64,000 bases of DNA from positions 7,964 to 71,963 of the forward strand of contig DDIM01000020.1 in NCBI GenBank assembly GCA_002338525.1, read 5' to 3'. This stretch comes from Micavibrio sp. UBA1850 (GTDB lineage: Bacteria > Pseudomonadota > Alphaproteobacteria > Micavibrionales > Micavibrionaceae). Each line of letters begins with the position of its first letter. Position 1 is the first letter of the stretch. The notes under the pieces are model-generated. The model had not been told where the DNA came from, made no database searches, and saw only the letters and a program-made list of their open reading frames with translations. The position numbers and the translations under genes were made by a program. This document shows, one piece after another, positions 1 through 9,359 of the stretch.

Positions 1-734
1 TAATCGTAAATGTGCCTGTCGGAACCGAGATTCTTGATGAGGACGGTGAAACGCTTCTTCTTGATATGATGGAACCTGACAAAGACTTTTTGTTTTTGCG
101 TGGTGGCGATGGCGGATTTGGTAATGCACATTACAAAAGCTCAACGAATCAAGCTCCTCGCAAGTCGACGCCGGGCTGGCCTGGAGAAGAGCGTGCCGTA
201 TGGCTTCGTTTGAAGTTGATTGCTGATATCGGTTTGGTTGGACTGCCCAATGCGGGTAAGTCTACTTTTTTATCCGTTGTATCTGCTGCAAAACCTAAAG
301 TTGCGGATTATCCATTTACAACGCTTCACCCGAATCTGGGTGTTGTGAAGGCGGGACAAAAAGAATTTGTTGTGGCAGACATTCCTGGCCTTATTGAAGG
401 GGCATCAGATGGCCAAGGCTTGGGGCATAGATTTTTGGCGCATGTAGAGCGTACGAGCGCCCTACTCCACTTAATAGACATTACGCAAGATGATCCGGCA
501 AAAGCATATAAAACCGTTCGTGCGGAGCTTGAAAAATATGGTGACACCATTGGCGGGCGTGAAGAGGTTGTTGCGCTAACAAAATCAGATGCGCTCGGTG
601 AAGAGCTGTCTGCCGATCAGGCTAGAATTTTTGAAGAAGAGACAGGCATTAAACCTTATGTTATATCTTGCTTGTCGGGTGAAGGCATTAAGCCAATGAT
701 CTTTACGCTTAATGACATAATTCAAAAAGCTTAA
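1..734 (+). CDS. obgE: GTPase ObgE/CgtA, 5' end outside the window
   Basis: Essential GTPase that acts in large ribosomal subunit assembly and stress responses. The visible 240-odd residues hold the end of the glycine-rich Obg fold (GGDGGFGNAHYKSS) and then the G domain: G1 GLPNAGKST, G2 region DYPFTTLHP, G3 DIPGLIEGA, G4 as TKSD and G5 near SCLSGEG. The frame is open to the left edge (codons for I-V-N before V-P-V-G), so the GTG at position 12 is an internal codon and roughly the first 100 residues lie upstream. It ends shortly after the G domain, with no C-terminal OCT domain. In many alphaproteobacteria obgE is followed by proB; here a nucleoside hydrolase lies between them. Confidence 0.95.
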   Translation, partial: IVNVPVGTEILDEDGETLLLDMMEPDKDFLFLRGGDGGFGNAHYKSSTNQAPRKSTPGWPGEERAVWLRLKLIADIGLVGLPNAGKSTFLSVVSAAKPKVADYPFTTLHPNLGVVKAGQKEFVVADIPGLIEGASDGQGLGHRFLAHVERTSALLHLIDITQDDPAKAYKTVRAELEKYGDTIGGREEVVALTKSDALGEELSADQARIFEEETGIKPYVISCLSGEGIKPMIFTLNDIIQKA

Positions 735-804
735 AATAGAATTGACTATTAACATAATGTTGTCTACAATCCGACCTTTCAAACGTCTTTAAAGGGTTGT
801 GTAA

Positions 805-1809
805 ATGTCTGGCAATATCGATAATAATCGTGAAAATGTTATCTGTGATGGTGATTGGGGCGGTGATGAGATGCAAATGCTTGCCGTATTGCTGGCTCAC
901 CCTAATATTGCAAAAATTCAATGCGTAACATCTGTTTTCGGGAATACAACGCATGAGCATGTTTTGAAAAATGCAGGCCGTATTCTTAAGCTTTTCAACG
1001 AAGATCAAAATATTACCAGATATGCTGGTCATATGGGCCCTCTTGGCGAGCCAGTTTTAGAGGGGGACGGTGCGCATGGAGACGATGGCATTGGTGGTGT
1101 AAAACTTGATGAATCAGTTGTGAGCGCAGATGAGACGCATTCGTGCGATGCTATTTTATCTCTTCTTTCAAAGGCGCCACAAGGCACGATTACAATTACG
1201 GCAACAGGCCCACAAACAAACTTGGCACATGCCGTCCAAAAAGACATCAGCACTATGAAGCGTGTAAAGGCAATCAATATTATGGGAGGCTGCACAGATA
1301 GTATCCCTGCGCATGATATGCCTACACGACAAGGAAATATCACACCATACGGTGAGTTTAATTTCTATATGGCGCCAAAAGATGCTGATGCGGTACTCAA
1401 CAGTGGTTTGCCGATAAATTTATTTCCGATGAATTGTACGCAACAACTCAGTTTTACGGATAAGTATCGTGAAAAGCTGATGGCGGCCTTTGAAAATGCG
1501 CCAGAAATAGGCCGGTTACTTTCAGACCTGATTAGTGTTCCTGCCGCGCTTGATAAGAATAAATTCAACAGCGCCCCAACGATGCATGACGTGCATACGG
1601 GGTTTTATGTTGTTCGCCCTGATCTGTATGAGGGTCGTCGTGGGTTTGTATCTGTTGAGGTGGAGGGTGAAAAACGCGGTCTTTCAACCTTTACGCCGGA
1701 TGATAATGGGAATGTTTTCGTTCTTGAGACTCTCAAGGATGTCGATGCTCTTTTCGATGTTGTCTTAGACAGTTTCAAGACAATTTTTCAGGATCAGTTG
1801 AAGGCATAA
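805..1809 (+). CDS. Nucleoside hydrolase (IunH/URH family)
   Basis: Predicted nucleoside N-ribohydrolase that splits ribonucleosides into base and ribose for salvage. At 334 aa it has the usual family length. The N-terminal Ca-binding motif, normally DxDxxxDD, reads DGDWGGDE (about residues 15-22), so the last Asp is Glu. The mid-protein block with PYGEFNFYMAPKDA and the C-terminal HDVHTGFYV, which carries the expected catalytic His, fit the family. The start is ATG 805; an AAAGGG at about 790 is a weak ribosome site. It ends 4 nt before proB, so the two are likely co-transcribed. The altered calcium motif means activity is inferred rather than certain. Confidence 0.85.
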   Translation: MSGNIDNNRENVICDGDWGGDEMQMLAVLLAHPNIAKIQCVTSVFGNTTHEHVLKNAGRILKLFNEDQNITRYAGHMGPLGEPVLEGDGAHGDDGIGGVKLDESVVSADETHSCDAILSLLSKAPQGTITITATGPQTNLAHAVQKDISTMKRVKAINIMGGCTDSIPAHDMPTRQGNITPYGEFNFYMAPKDADAVLNSGLPINLFPMNCTQQLSFTDKYREKLMAAFENAPEIGRLLSDLISVPAALDKNKFNSAPTMHDVHTGFYVVRPDLYEGRRGFVSVEVEGEKRGLSTFTPDDNGNVFVLETLKDVDALFDVVLDSFKTIFQDQLKA

Positions 1810-1813
1810 AGTT

Positions 1814-2635
1814 ATGGATTATTTACACATCAAGGACGCTTTTACAAACGCCACGCGCATTGTTTTGAAGGTTGGGTCTGACCTAATGGTAGAGCCTGAC
1901 ACGGGACGTGTGCGCAGAGATTGGTTATCTGATTTCGTGGAAGATATTAAATACTTACATTCCCTAGATAAGGAGGTTGTGGCCGTTATGTCTGGTGCCG
2001 TGGCCATGGGTAGATACGATGCGGGGTTTAGCGTTGACCAAAGATTGACGGTTGATGAAAAACAGCTGGCTGCAACTTGGGGGCATCAGCATCACACAAT
2101 GGAGATTTATAATGCGTTTTGCGAGCATGATGTGCGTGTTGCATCTGGCTTATTGATTGAACCCAGTCATATTGTAAATGACAACCGTGACCGTAATAAT
2201 TTCAGACGTAACATTAATCACGTGTTAAGCAGGTTGGGTGTGCCAGTTGTGAATGAAAATGACGCGGTTGCCAATGAAGAGCTTAAATTTGGAAACAATG
2301 ATGTTTTGTGTGCGCATGTGGCGTCAATTATAGACGCTGATTTGATGGTTATACTGTCTGATGTTGATGGCTTGTATGATCGTGATCCTAAGCAGAATGT
2401 GGATGCTCATCATGTCCCTTACATAAACAAGCTGGATAATGATGTGTTTTCTATGGCGTCTTCTGAGACAAATGCAAGTTCAACTGGTGGTATGTCAAGC
2501 AAGCTTGAAGCTGTAAGAATTGCGTGGGACCATAGTTGCAACGCGATTATTGCAAATGGTAATTCTGAAGGCGGGATTACGGCACTTGCCAATGGTCAGG
2601 CACGCGCGAGCTTGTTTTGTCTGTCTAAGATGTAG
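1814..2635 (+). CDS. proB: Glutamate 5-kinase, kinase domain only
   Basis: Phosphorylates L-glutamate to glutamyl-5-phosphate, the first step of proline synthesis. The protein is one amino-acid-kinase domain: VLKVGSDLM at the N terminus for the phosphate loop, MSGAVAMG, NENDAV for glutamate binding, then ILSDVDGLYDRDP and STGGMSSK for the nucleotide. It is 273 aa, while the common two-domain form of about 370 aa adds a C-terminal PUA domain that is absent here. The reading frame ends cleanly, so this looks like a natural short form. proA does not follow; the next gene is pepN. Confidence 0.92.
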   Translation: MDYLHIKDAFTNATRIVLKVGSDLMVEPDTGRVRRDWLSDFVEDIKYLHSLDKEVVAVMSGAVAMGRYDAGFSVDQRLTVDEKQLAATWGHQHHTMEIYNAFCEHDVRVASGLLIEPSHIVNDNRDRNNFRRNINHVLSRLGVPVVNENDAVANEELKFGNNDVLCAHVASIIDADLMVILSDVDGLYDRDPKQNVDAHHVPYINKLDNDVFSMASSETNASSTGGMSSKLEAVRIAWDHSCNAIIANGNSEGGITALANGQARASLFCLSKM

Positions 2636-2719
2636 AAATTCTCCGTGACATGCGCTTTGAGTGGCCTATACTGTTTTGTTGTAACGAATAACAAATCAAA
2701 ACCAGAAGACACTCAAATT

Positions 2720-5335
2720 ATGCGCACAGATGCTCCACAAACACCTCCTAAAACTATTTATCTAAAAGACTACACCCCTGCTCCCTTTCTTGTTGAGCAC
2801 GTCGATTTATCGTTTGATATATTTGAAGAGAAAACGATTGTTGTCTCAAAAGTGCAGTACAAGAAAAACCCTGATGGTGTATCTTCTGATCTTGTTTTAA
2901 ACGGGCAGGATCAAAAGTTAGTTCTTGTTAAGATCGATGGTGAAAACGTATCTGAAGGTGCGTATACACTGTCTGATGACAAGATGACGTTACCCAACAT
3001 GCCTGATGTTTTTACACTTGAGATTACAACTGAGATTGATCCTGCGGCAAACACTGCACTTGAAGGGCTTTATAAATCACAAGGTAACTATTGTACACAA
3101 TGTGAGGCCGAAGGGTTTCGTCGTATAACATTTTACCAAGACCGCCCTGATGTACTGGCAACGTTTGATGTTCGTGTTGAGGCAGAGGCGAGCCAATATC
3201 CCGTTTTGTTATCAAATGGTAACCTTGTTGATAAGGGGGATGCAGGTAATGGGCGTCATTATACGCAGTGGCATGACCCGTTTCCAAAGCCGTGTTACTT
3301 GTTTGCCTTAGTGGCTGGAGACCTTGTGCGCGTCGAAGATAAATTCACGACCATGTCGGGCCGCACAGTTGATTTGCACATTTATGTACGTGAGGGTGAT
3401 GAAGGGCAATGTGATCATGCCATGCAATCTCTTATCAAATCGATGAAATGGGATGAAGAGGTTTACGGCCGTGAATATGAACTAGATTTATTTAATATCG
3501 TTGCCGTGAGCGATTTCAACATGGGGGCAATGGAAAATACCTCGCTTAATATATTCAACACGGCGCTTGTATTGGCGCATCAGGAAACCGCAACAGACAC
3601 AGACTTTATTCGTGTTGAAGGTGTTATTGCGCACGAATATTTTCACAACTGGACGGGTAACCGCGTCACATGTCGTGATTGGTTCCAACTGTCGCTCAAG
3701 GAAGGATTGACGGTGTTTCGCGATCAGGAGTTTAGTTCAGACATGAACTCGCGCGCGGTTCAAAGAATTGATGATGTAAACCATTTGCGTCGTTTTCAGT
3801 TCTCCGAGGATGCAAGCCCCCTCGCCCATGCTGTGCAGCCAGATGATTTCATAGAAATCAGTAACTTTTATACAATGACTGTATATGAAAAAGGCGCAGA
3901 AATTATTCGTATGCAACATACATTGCTGGGTAAGGATGATTATCGTAAGGCCACTGATTTGTATTTTGATCGTTATGATGGAGCGGCGGTGACGTGTAAT
4001 GATTTTGTCGAATGCATGGCGGATGCCTCTGGCCGTGATATGTCACAGTTTTTCTTATGGTATAAACAGGCGGGAACACCTAGTGTTAAAATGACGAGTG
4101 AGTATAATGAGCAAGATAAGTCATTCACTATGAATTTTTCTCAATCACAGCCAGACACACCAGGTCAAAGCGATAAAAAACCGCTTCATATTCCTGTGGC
4201 TGTTGGATTGTTAAACAAAGATGGTGAGGAAATACGAAGCACTGAGATAGTCGAGCTTACGAAAGCAACGGAATCGGTTACGTTTGAAAATGTGTCATCT
4301 TGTCCGGTACCGTCAGTTTTAAGAAACTTTTCAGCACCTGTGAAGCTTGAGACTGATTTATCTAAAGATGATCTGCGCTTGTTACAGTTGCATGACACCG
4401 ATGGGTTTAACCGTTGGGAAGCCGGTCAACGTCTTGCCATTCAAGCGATTGAAGGGCTGATGGAGGATGATAATTATGACATCTCTCAATTTGTTGATGA
4501 TTTTGGCGTGATCTTAAAACAAGGCTTGGACAGTAATGCTGATAAAGCGCTTCTTGCGCGTAGCTTAACGCTTCCAAATGTCTCTGTCGTAGGGCAACTT
4601 CAAGATGTTATTGACCCAAGTGCCATTGATGGGGCGCGTACAACTATTTTGAAGGCCATTAAGTCAACGCATAAAGATTTATTGGTTGAGCTATACGATG
4701 CGCAAGAGGACAAGGGCGCGTTTTCAGTGTCTCCGGAGGCAATGGGACGCAGAGCATTACGTAATGTGTTGCTATCTTTGTTGACCGTTACCAATGGGAT
4801 GGGATGTGCGGCGCGTGCCAAGGCGCATTATTTTGAAGCAGATAACATGACCGATCGTGTGGCTGCGCTTTCATGCTTGGCTGATAGTTCACAACCAGAG
4901 CGTGCAGAGGTATTTGATGATTTCTATGATCGCTATAAAGATTATCAGCTTGTGGTTGATAAATGGTTCTCGCTACAGGCTATGGCCGACCGTGATCAAA
5001 TATTTGATGATTTTGCGATGTTGCGCGCCCATGAAGAGTTTAATATCAAAAACCCAAACCGTGTGCGTTCATTATATTCTGCGTTTTCAATGAACAACCC
5101 GGTGCGTTTCCATGAGCCAAGTGGCAAAGGGTATGCATTATTACGTGATGCTGTCATTGAATTGAATGCGATAAACCCGCAAATTGCATCGCGTCAATTA
5201 ACACCGCTTCGCGAATGGCGTCGATACACGCCTGATCGTCAGGCGTTGATGAAAGATGCTTTGCAAGCCATTGCAGACACTCCTAACCTTTCAAGTGACG
5301 TGTTTGAAATCGTTTCAAAGAGTTTGAAAGGCTAG
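2720..5335 (+). CDS. pepN: Aminopeptidase N (M1 family)
   Basis: Zinc aminopeptidase that removes N-terminal residues from peptides in the cytoplasm. The 871-aa protein shows the M1 signatures GAMEN (about residue 268) and HEYFHNWTGNR (about 304, the HExxH zinc site) with the third ligand Glu in LKEGLTVFRDQEF. The C-terminal half is the long helical domain of the E. coli type. I chose ATG 2720 because family homology starts at the following TIYLKDYTPAPF; a GTG at 2645 in the same frame would add 25 residues of unlikely sequence. AGAAG at about 2704 is a weak ribosome site. It ends 8 nt before rnhB. Confidence 0.95.
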   Translation: MRTDAPQTPPKTIYLKDYTPAPFLVEHVDLSFDIFEEKTIVVSKVQYKKNPDGVSSDLVLNGQDQKLVLVKIDGENVSEGAYTLSDDKMTLPNMPDVFTLEITTEIDPAANTALEGLYKSQGNYCTQCEAEGFRRITFYQDRPDVLATFDVRVEAEASQYPVLLSNGNLVDKGDAGNGRHYTQWHDPFPKPCYLFALVAGDLVRVEDKFTTMSGRTVDLHIYVREGDEGQCDHAMQSLIKSMKWDEEVYGREYELDLFNIVAVSDFNMGAMENTSLNIFNTALVLAHQETATDTDFIRVEGVIAHEYFHNWTGNRVTCRDWFQLSLKEGLTVFRDQEFSSDMNSRAVQRIDDVNHLRRFQFSEDASPLAHAVQPDDFIEISNFYTMTVYEKGAEIIRMQHTLLGKDDYRKATDLYFDRYDGAAVTCNDFVECMADASGRDMSQFFLWYKQAGTPSVKMTSEYNEQDKSFTMNFSQSQPDTPGQSDKKPLHIPVAVGLLNKDGEEIRSTEIVELTKATESVTFENVSSCPVPSVLRNFSAPVKLETDLSKDDLRLLQLHDTDGFNRWEAGQRLAIQAIEGLMEDDNYDISQFVDDFGVILKQGLDSNADKALLARSLTLPNVSVVGQLQDVIDPSAIDGARTTILKAIKSTHKDLLVELYDAQEDKGAFSVSPEAMGRRALRNVLLSLLTVTNGMGCAARAKAHYFEADNMTDRVAALSCLADSSQPERAEVFDDFYDRYKDYQLVVDKWFSLQAMADRDQIFDDFAMLRAHEEFNIKNPNRVRSLYSAFSMNNPVRFHEPSGKGYALLRDAVIELNAINPQIASRQLTPLREWRRYTPDRQALMKDALQAIADTPNLSSDVFEIVSKSLKG

Positions 5336-5343
5336 TTCGTCTC

Positions 5344-5970
5344 TTGCCTGATTTCACATTAGAAAATGCTATTGAGGGAAATGTGTGTGGTCTCGACGAA
5401 GTTGGTCGAGGCCCATTAGCAGGTCCTGTTATTGCGTCTTGTGTTTATATAAAAGACCAGTCTCTGCCTTTTTTGGCAGAGGTCAATGACAGCAAAAAGC
5501 TATCGGAAAAAAAGCGGATCAGGCTTTTTGATAAAATCACTTCAAATTGTGTTTATGGCGTTGGGGTTTGCAGTATTGATGAAATTGACGAGCTTAATAT
5601 CTTGCAGGCTTCACTTCTTGCGATGCGGCGGGCTTATGAAGATATGGCCATGATTTGTGATCATGCCTTGATTGATGGGAATAAGTTAGCCAATTTGCCC
5701 TGCCCGTCAACGGCCGTGGTTAAGGGGGATTCCGTTTCTTTATCAATTGCTGCGGCATCGATTGTTGCAAAGGTCACGCGAGACGAGATTATGAAAGAGC
5801 TGCATGAAGAATATCCTGAGTATGGTTGGGCATCTAATGCAGGCTATGGATCGAAAAAACACCGTGATGCAATTCACGAAATTGGCGTTACGCCCCATCA
5901 CCGCAAAAGTTTTATGCCTGTACGTCAAATTTTAATCGATCAGGCACAAAAAATACCTAAATCCTCGTAA
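5344..5970 (+). CDS. rnhB: Ribonuclease HII
   Basis: Endonuclease that cuts the RNA strand of RNA/DNA hybrids and single ribonucleotides in DNA. The N terminus carries GLDEVGRGPLAGPV with the first acidic metal ligands, then NDSKKLSEKKR, the DHALIDGN segment and KGDSVSLSIAAASIVAKV, all typical of type II. At 208 aa it is of normal length. The start must be the TTG at 5344: no ATG lies in frame before the first catalytic motif. The gene follows pepN by 8 nt and precedes ccrM, a neighbourhood seen in other alphaproteobacteria. Confidence 0.94.
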   Translation: MPDFTLENAIEGNVCGLDEVGRGPLAGPVIASCVYIKDQSLPFLAEVNDSKKLSEKKRIRLFDKITSNCVYGVGVCSIDEIDELNILQASLLAMRRAYEDMAMICDHALIDGNKLANLPCPSTAVVKGDSVSLSIAAASIVAKVTRDEIMKELHEEYPEYGWASNAGYGSKKHRDAIHEIGVTPHHRKSFMPVRQILIDQAQKIPKSS

Positions 5971-5972
5971 GT

Positions 5973-6148
5973 GAGTCTATATAGAGTCTTGGGGCGCGTA
6001 CACATACAATATATTGTGAGGTACGCCTCTCAAATCATTGACTCTATTACATGAATCGAATTTTCACGACCTCTTTTTTCTTGACGGCGAATCAGAAATG
6101 ATTCATGATTCGTACATAACAAAAAAGTTGAGGAACAAATGTCGAGTC
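5973..6148 (+). promoter_or_regulatory. Cluster of eight GANTC sites at the ccrM promoter and start
   Basis: GANTC occurs at 5973, 5984, 6040, 6053, 6089, 6100, 6107 and 6144, the last inside the first codons of ccrM. For a motif expected about once per 256 bp this is roughly ten times enriched. GANTC is the target of CcrM itself, so the arrangement suggests that methylation of its own control region governs expression. In Caulobacter two such sites in the ccrM leader have that role. The sites are seen directly; the regulation is inferred. Confidence 0.75.
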
Positions 6149-7296
6149 ATAAAAATAAGAAATCCACAGTGTCTAAGTCGGTTAAGGAAAAGCGCCCAGA
6201 GATTGAAACAAACCGTATTATAAAAGGTAATTGTATTAAATCTATGAAGGCATTGCCGAAGAAGTCTGTTGATCTTATTTTTGCAGATCCTCCGTATAAC
6301 CTTCAACTTGGTGGCGATCTGCATAGACCTGATAATAGTAAGGTTGATGCGGTTGATGATCATTGGGATCAGTTTGAAAGTTTTAAGGCTTACGACAAGT
6401 TTACACGTGAGTGGCTTAAAGAAGCAAAAGAGCTTTTGACTGATGATGGTGGAATTTGGGTTATTGGTTCATATCACAACATCTTCCGTATTGGTGCGAT
6501 TATGCAGGATATGGGGTTTTGGATCCTTAATGATGTTGTATGGCGCAAATCAAACCCTATGCCAAATTTCCGTGGACGCCGTTTTACGAATGCTCACGAG
6601 ACTATGATTTGGGCGTCTAAGTCACCCAAAAGTAAGTATTGTTTCAACTACGATGCCATGAAAGCCATGAATGATGATACGCAGATGCGAAGCGACTGGG
6701 TTTTACCTATTTGCAATGGGCATGAGCGATTGAAAAATGAAGCTGGTGAAAAGGTTCATCCAACACAAAAGCCTGAATCCCTCCTCTACCGTGTAATTTT
6801 ATCTTCTACGCGTAAAGGTGATGTTGTGCTTGATCCATTCTTTGGAACGGGTACAACGGGGTGTGTTGCCAAGCAGTTGGGGCGCCAATATATCGGTCTT
6901 GAGCAAGAAGATGAATATATTGCAGCGGCTGAAGCGCGTATCGAAGCCACACAGGAAATTGAAAACCCAGATGTTTTGGAAGTGAAAAGTAAACGTGAAG
7001 AAAAACGTATACCGTTTGGCTGGTTGCTTGAGCATGGTTATTTGAAACCAGGGACAGTCTTAACAGATCATAAAAACAAGTTTTCTGCGCAAGTGGGCGT
7101 TGATGGAACACTTCTTGCCTCTTCAGGTGAGGAAGATCTACGCGGATCAATTCATAAAGTTGGCGCTGCCTTACAAGAAGCACCGTCTTGTAATGGGTGG
7201 ACATATTGGCACTATAAAGAAAATGGTCGACGTTACCCTATTGATGCGTTGAGGCAAAAGCTTAGAAACCAAGTGGATGCCCCACAAAAGCAGTAG
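6139..7296 (+). CDS. ccrM: Cell-cycle DNA adenine methyltransferase CcrM (GANTC)
   Basis: N6-adenine methyltransferase expected to modify GANTC and to couple methylation state to the alphaproteobacterial cell cycle. The order DPPY (residues 50-53), target-recognition middle, then DPFFGTGTTG (about residue 230) is that of the beta class. After about residue 275 comes the extra C-terminal domain of CcrM, which has a role in DNA recognition, with GSIHKVG and APSCNGWTYWHY. Its 385-aa length matches the cell-cycle enzyme rather than a short restriction-type HinfI methylase, and no restriction gene is adjacent. The start ATG 6139 follows AGTTGAGGAA, a fair ribosome site. The upstream DNA is packed with its own target site. 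Confidence 0.95.
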   Translation: MSSHKNKKSTVSKSVKEKRPEIETNRIIKGNCIKSMKALPKKSVDLIFADPPYNLQLGGDLHRPDNSKVDAVDDHWDQFESFKAYDKFTREWLKEAKELLTDDGGIWVIGSYHNIFRIGAIMQDMGFWILNDVVWRKSNPMPNFRGRRFTNAHETMIWASKSPKSKYCFNYDAMKAMNDDTQMRSDWVLPICNGHERLKNEAGEKVHPTQKPESLLYRVILSSTRKGDVVLDPFFGTGTTGCVAKQLGRQYIGLEQEDEYIAAAEARIEATQEIENPDVLEVKSKREEKRIPFGWLLEHGYLKPGTVLTDHKNKFSAQVGVDGTLLASSGEEDLRGSIHKVGAALQEAPSCNGWTYWHYKENGRRYPIDALRQKLRNQVDAPQKQ

Positions 7297-7300
7297 TCTT

Positions 7301-8263
7301 TTATTGGTTAGATTGTCTCATGTCTTTAAGGTATAAGGGTCGTGTGAGCTCTTTATCTGCGTAGACTGCAACGTAATCTATTTTTCCAGAGAAATCAGAC
7401 AGCATACTCCCTGGTGACCCCTGTTCATCCTTTATGACTTCAATGTTATCAGTGAGGCTCACATAAAATACGATGTAGGCGACTTTTGGAAGGTTTTCTT
7501 GTTTTATGTAGTCAAGATACATTGCAGAGATTGTCTCTGACATAGGTAATGTTTTGAGAGAGTATGGGATACGCGTTGAGACAACGGCATTATTTGGTGC
7601 TTTGGTTACATATTCTTGCGTTGTTGTTCCATCTCTAAACATCCTGAGGCGATCTATACAAAAAGCATCTCCCCTCAAACTATTGTTGCTTATTCTAAAG
7701 CGTTTCATGTTTTTGTAGTCGTATTTGTCATCAATTGTGAAGCCTTCATTGTCAAAGTCATATGACTCGAGCTTTAATGGCTGCACAACTTTGAAAAACC
7801 TTCCGAAGCTCCCTTTTTTTGAAAGAAGGTATTCTTTGGTGGCGCTTCTCAGTTTGCTCCATTGTATTTCGTTTTTGTAGATATCTTTTACCTTACGACA
7901 CTGAAGAAGAAGAAGGTAGGCATCGATATCTGCGGTGTTTTCGACGTCAAGCATACCTGTTCGCCAATAAAGCAGGTTCAGGTTTTGATATGTTGCAGGC
8001 ACATATAAGTTTTTTATTTCTTTAAAGGGAGCATTGCGCATGTACTCCTCTTCTTTAGATGAGGTTTTTTGAGCCTTTAAAAAGTTCGTTTTAAAAGTAG
8101 AGGCTTCCTCAAGGTCTATCCCCTCTACTGCGTATTTTTCAATATCAACGGTGATGTTATTTTTGGGCGTGCTTTGTTGCGCCATAGAAGGGTGTGCCAC
8201 ACCACTTAAGATGAGCATTGCAAGTGCAATAATATTTACTTTTAAATTATACATTCTGACCAT
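7301..8263 (-). CDS. Secreted or periplasmic protein of unknown function
   Basis: A 320-aa protein with a clear signal peptide: positive start, hydrophobic core IIALAMLILSGVA and a likely cut after SMA-Q at about residue 28. The mature part is mixed charged sequence with no motif I can place; it has one CRKVKD and one FCIDRL cysteine segment, and the C-terminal half looks beta-rich. It may belong to one of the lineage-specific DUF families of these bacteria, but I cannot name it with confidence. ATG 8263 and ATG 8254 are both possible starts. It is convergent with ccrM (4 nt between stops) and lies 10 nt downstream of mutY on the same strand. Confidence 0.8.
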   Translation of the reverse strand: MVRMYNLKVNIIALAMLILSGVAHPSMAQQSTPKNNITVDIEKYAVEGIDLEEASTFKTNFLKAQKTSSKEEEYMRNAPFKEIKNLYVPATYQNLNLLYWRTGMLDVENTADIDAYLLLLQCRKVKDIYKNEIQWSKLRSATKEYLLSKKGSFGRFFKVVQPLKLESYDFDNEGFTIDDKYDYKNMKRFRISNNSLRGDAFCIDRLRMFRDGTTTQEYVTKAPNNAVVSTRIPYSLKTLPMSETISAMYLDYIKQENLPKVAYIVFYVSLTDNIEVIKDEQGSPGSMLSDFSGKIDYVAVYADKELTRPLYLKDMRQSNQ

Positions 8264-8273
8264 TTTACGAATA

Positions 8274-9359
8274 CTAACTGTCTTGGGCTTTTGCTAAATC
8301 ATACACTTTTTGAAAGACGCTAGGCAATTTTGATTGTAGTTTATCCTCTGTTATCCAAAAATATTGATTGCTTGATGCCTCAATTGGCGCCTTTGCGGTG
8401 TAGACTGTTAATTGTAGCGTGAAATGAGTAAAAACGTGGTTAACTTTCTCATCTATGTGCTGAAAGTTATACAGAGTATAGATGTTTTCATGTTCATACT
8501 TAGAATTGCCTTTAACCCATTTTGAAGTGGGAAGCCCTATCATATTTGCAAGCAGCCCCTTTTCTTCCCTGCGCTCTACTAGATACTCACCTTTATAATT
8601 TTGGATGACATAAACGGCGCCATGCTTATGAGGTTTTTCTATTTTTGGAAGTGGTTTTGGTATGTCCAGCTGTTTATTATTCTTAAAACTATGACACATG
8701 TCTGATACGGGGCATTGTTCGCAGCGCGGTGTTTTTGGAATGCAGATTTTTGCACCTAATTCCATTAGGCTTTGTGCGTAATCACTGTGATTGCCTTCAA
8801 ACGAGCCTATAAATTGTGAAGCTTTGTCTTTTATTTCTGACTTGTTTTGTTTTATGGGAGTTTGCAGCATAAAAACGCGCGAGATAACGCGCTCTACATT
8901 TCCGTCTATGATGTTGGCGGGCATATTATACGCAATTGAGCGAATGGCGGCGGCTGTGTATGCGCCAATACCGGCAAGCTTCAAAAGCTCTTTTTCTTCT
9001 TTTGGGAACACGCCGTTATGATCTTGCACGATTTGTTGGGCGCACTTATGAAGGTTGCGCGCGCGTGAGTAGTATCCCAAGCCCGCCCACGCATCAATAA
9101 TGTCTTCTTGTGGGCTTGCCGCTAAATCATGAACAGTTGGCCAGCGATCAATAAATTTGTTGAAGTATGGAATGACGGTTTTGACAACAGTTTGTTGAAG
9201 CATAATCTCGGACATCCAAACCTTATAAGGGTCGGCCATTTCGTCTTGATTATAACGCCACGGTAGTTGGCGTTTATTGGCTTTGTACCACTGCAATAAA
9301 TTTTTGCGGAACAAATTTGGATCAATTTTTAATTTTGATTCTGATTTGGAGGATGACAA
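8274..9359 (-). CDS. mutY: A/G-specific adenine DNA glycosylase
   Basis: Removes adenine mispaired with 8-oxoguanine. The 361-aa protein has the catalytic Glu in SEIMLQQTVV, the helix-hairpin-helix LAGIGAYTAAAI, the catalytic Asp in IIDGNVERV and a 4Fe-4S loop C-x6-C-x2-C-x5-C beginning CIPKTPRCEQC. The C-terminal third is the NUDIX-like 8-oxoG recognition domain (HVFTHFTLQL). The start appears to be TTG 9359: an in-frame stop lies just upstream and no ATG precedes the conserved region. It is divergent from the DUF721 gene, and the two start codons touch at base 9359. Confidence 0.94.
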   Translation of the reverse strand: MSSSKSESKLKIDPNLFRKNLLQWYKANKRQLPWRYNQDEMADPYKVWMSEIMLQQTVVKTVIPYFNKFIDRWPTVHDLAASPQEDIIDAWAGLGYYSRARNLHKCAQQIVQDHNGVFPKEEKELLKLAGIGAYTAAAIRSIAYNMPANIIDGNVERVISRVFMLQTPIKQNKSEIKDKASQFIGSFEGNHSDYAQSLMELGAKICIPKTPRCEQCPVSDMCHSFKNNKQLDIPKPLPKIEKPHKHGAVYVIQNYKGEYLVERREEKGLLANMIGLPTSKWVKGNSKYEHENIYTLYNFQHIDEKVNHVFTHFTLQLTVYTAKAPIEASSNQYFWITEDKLQSKLPSVFQKVYDLAKAQDS

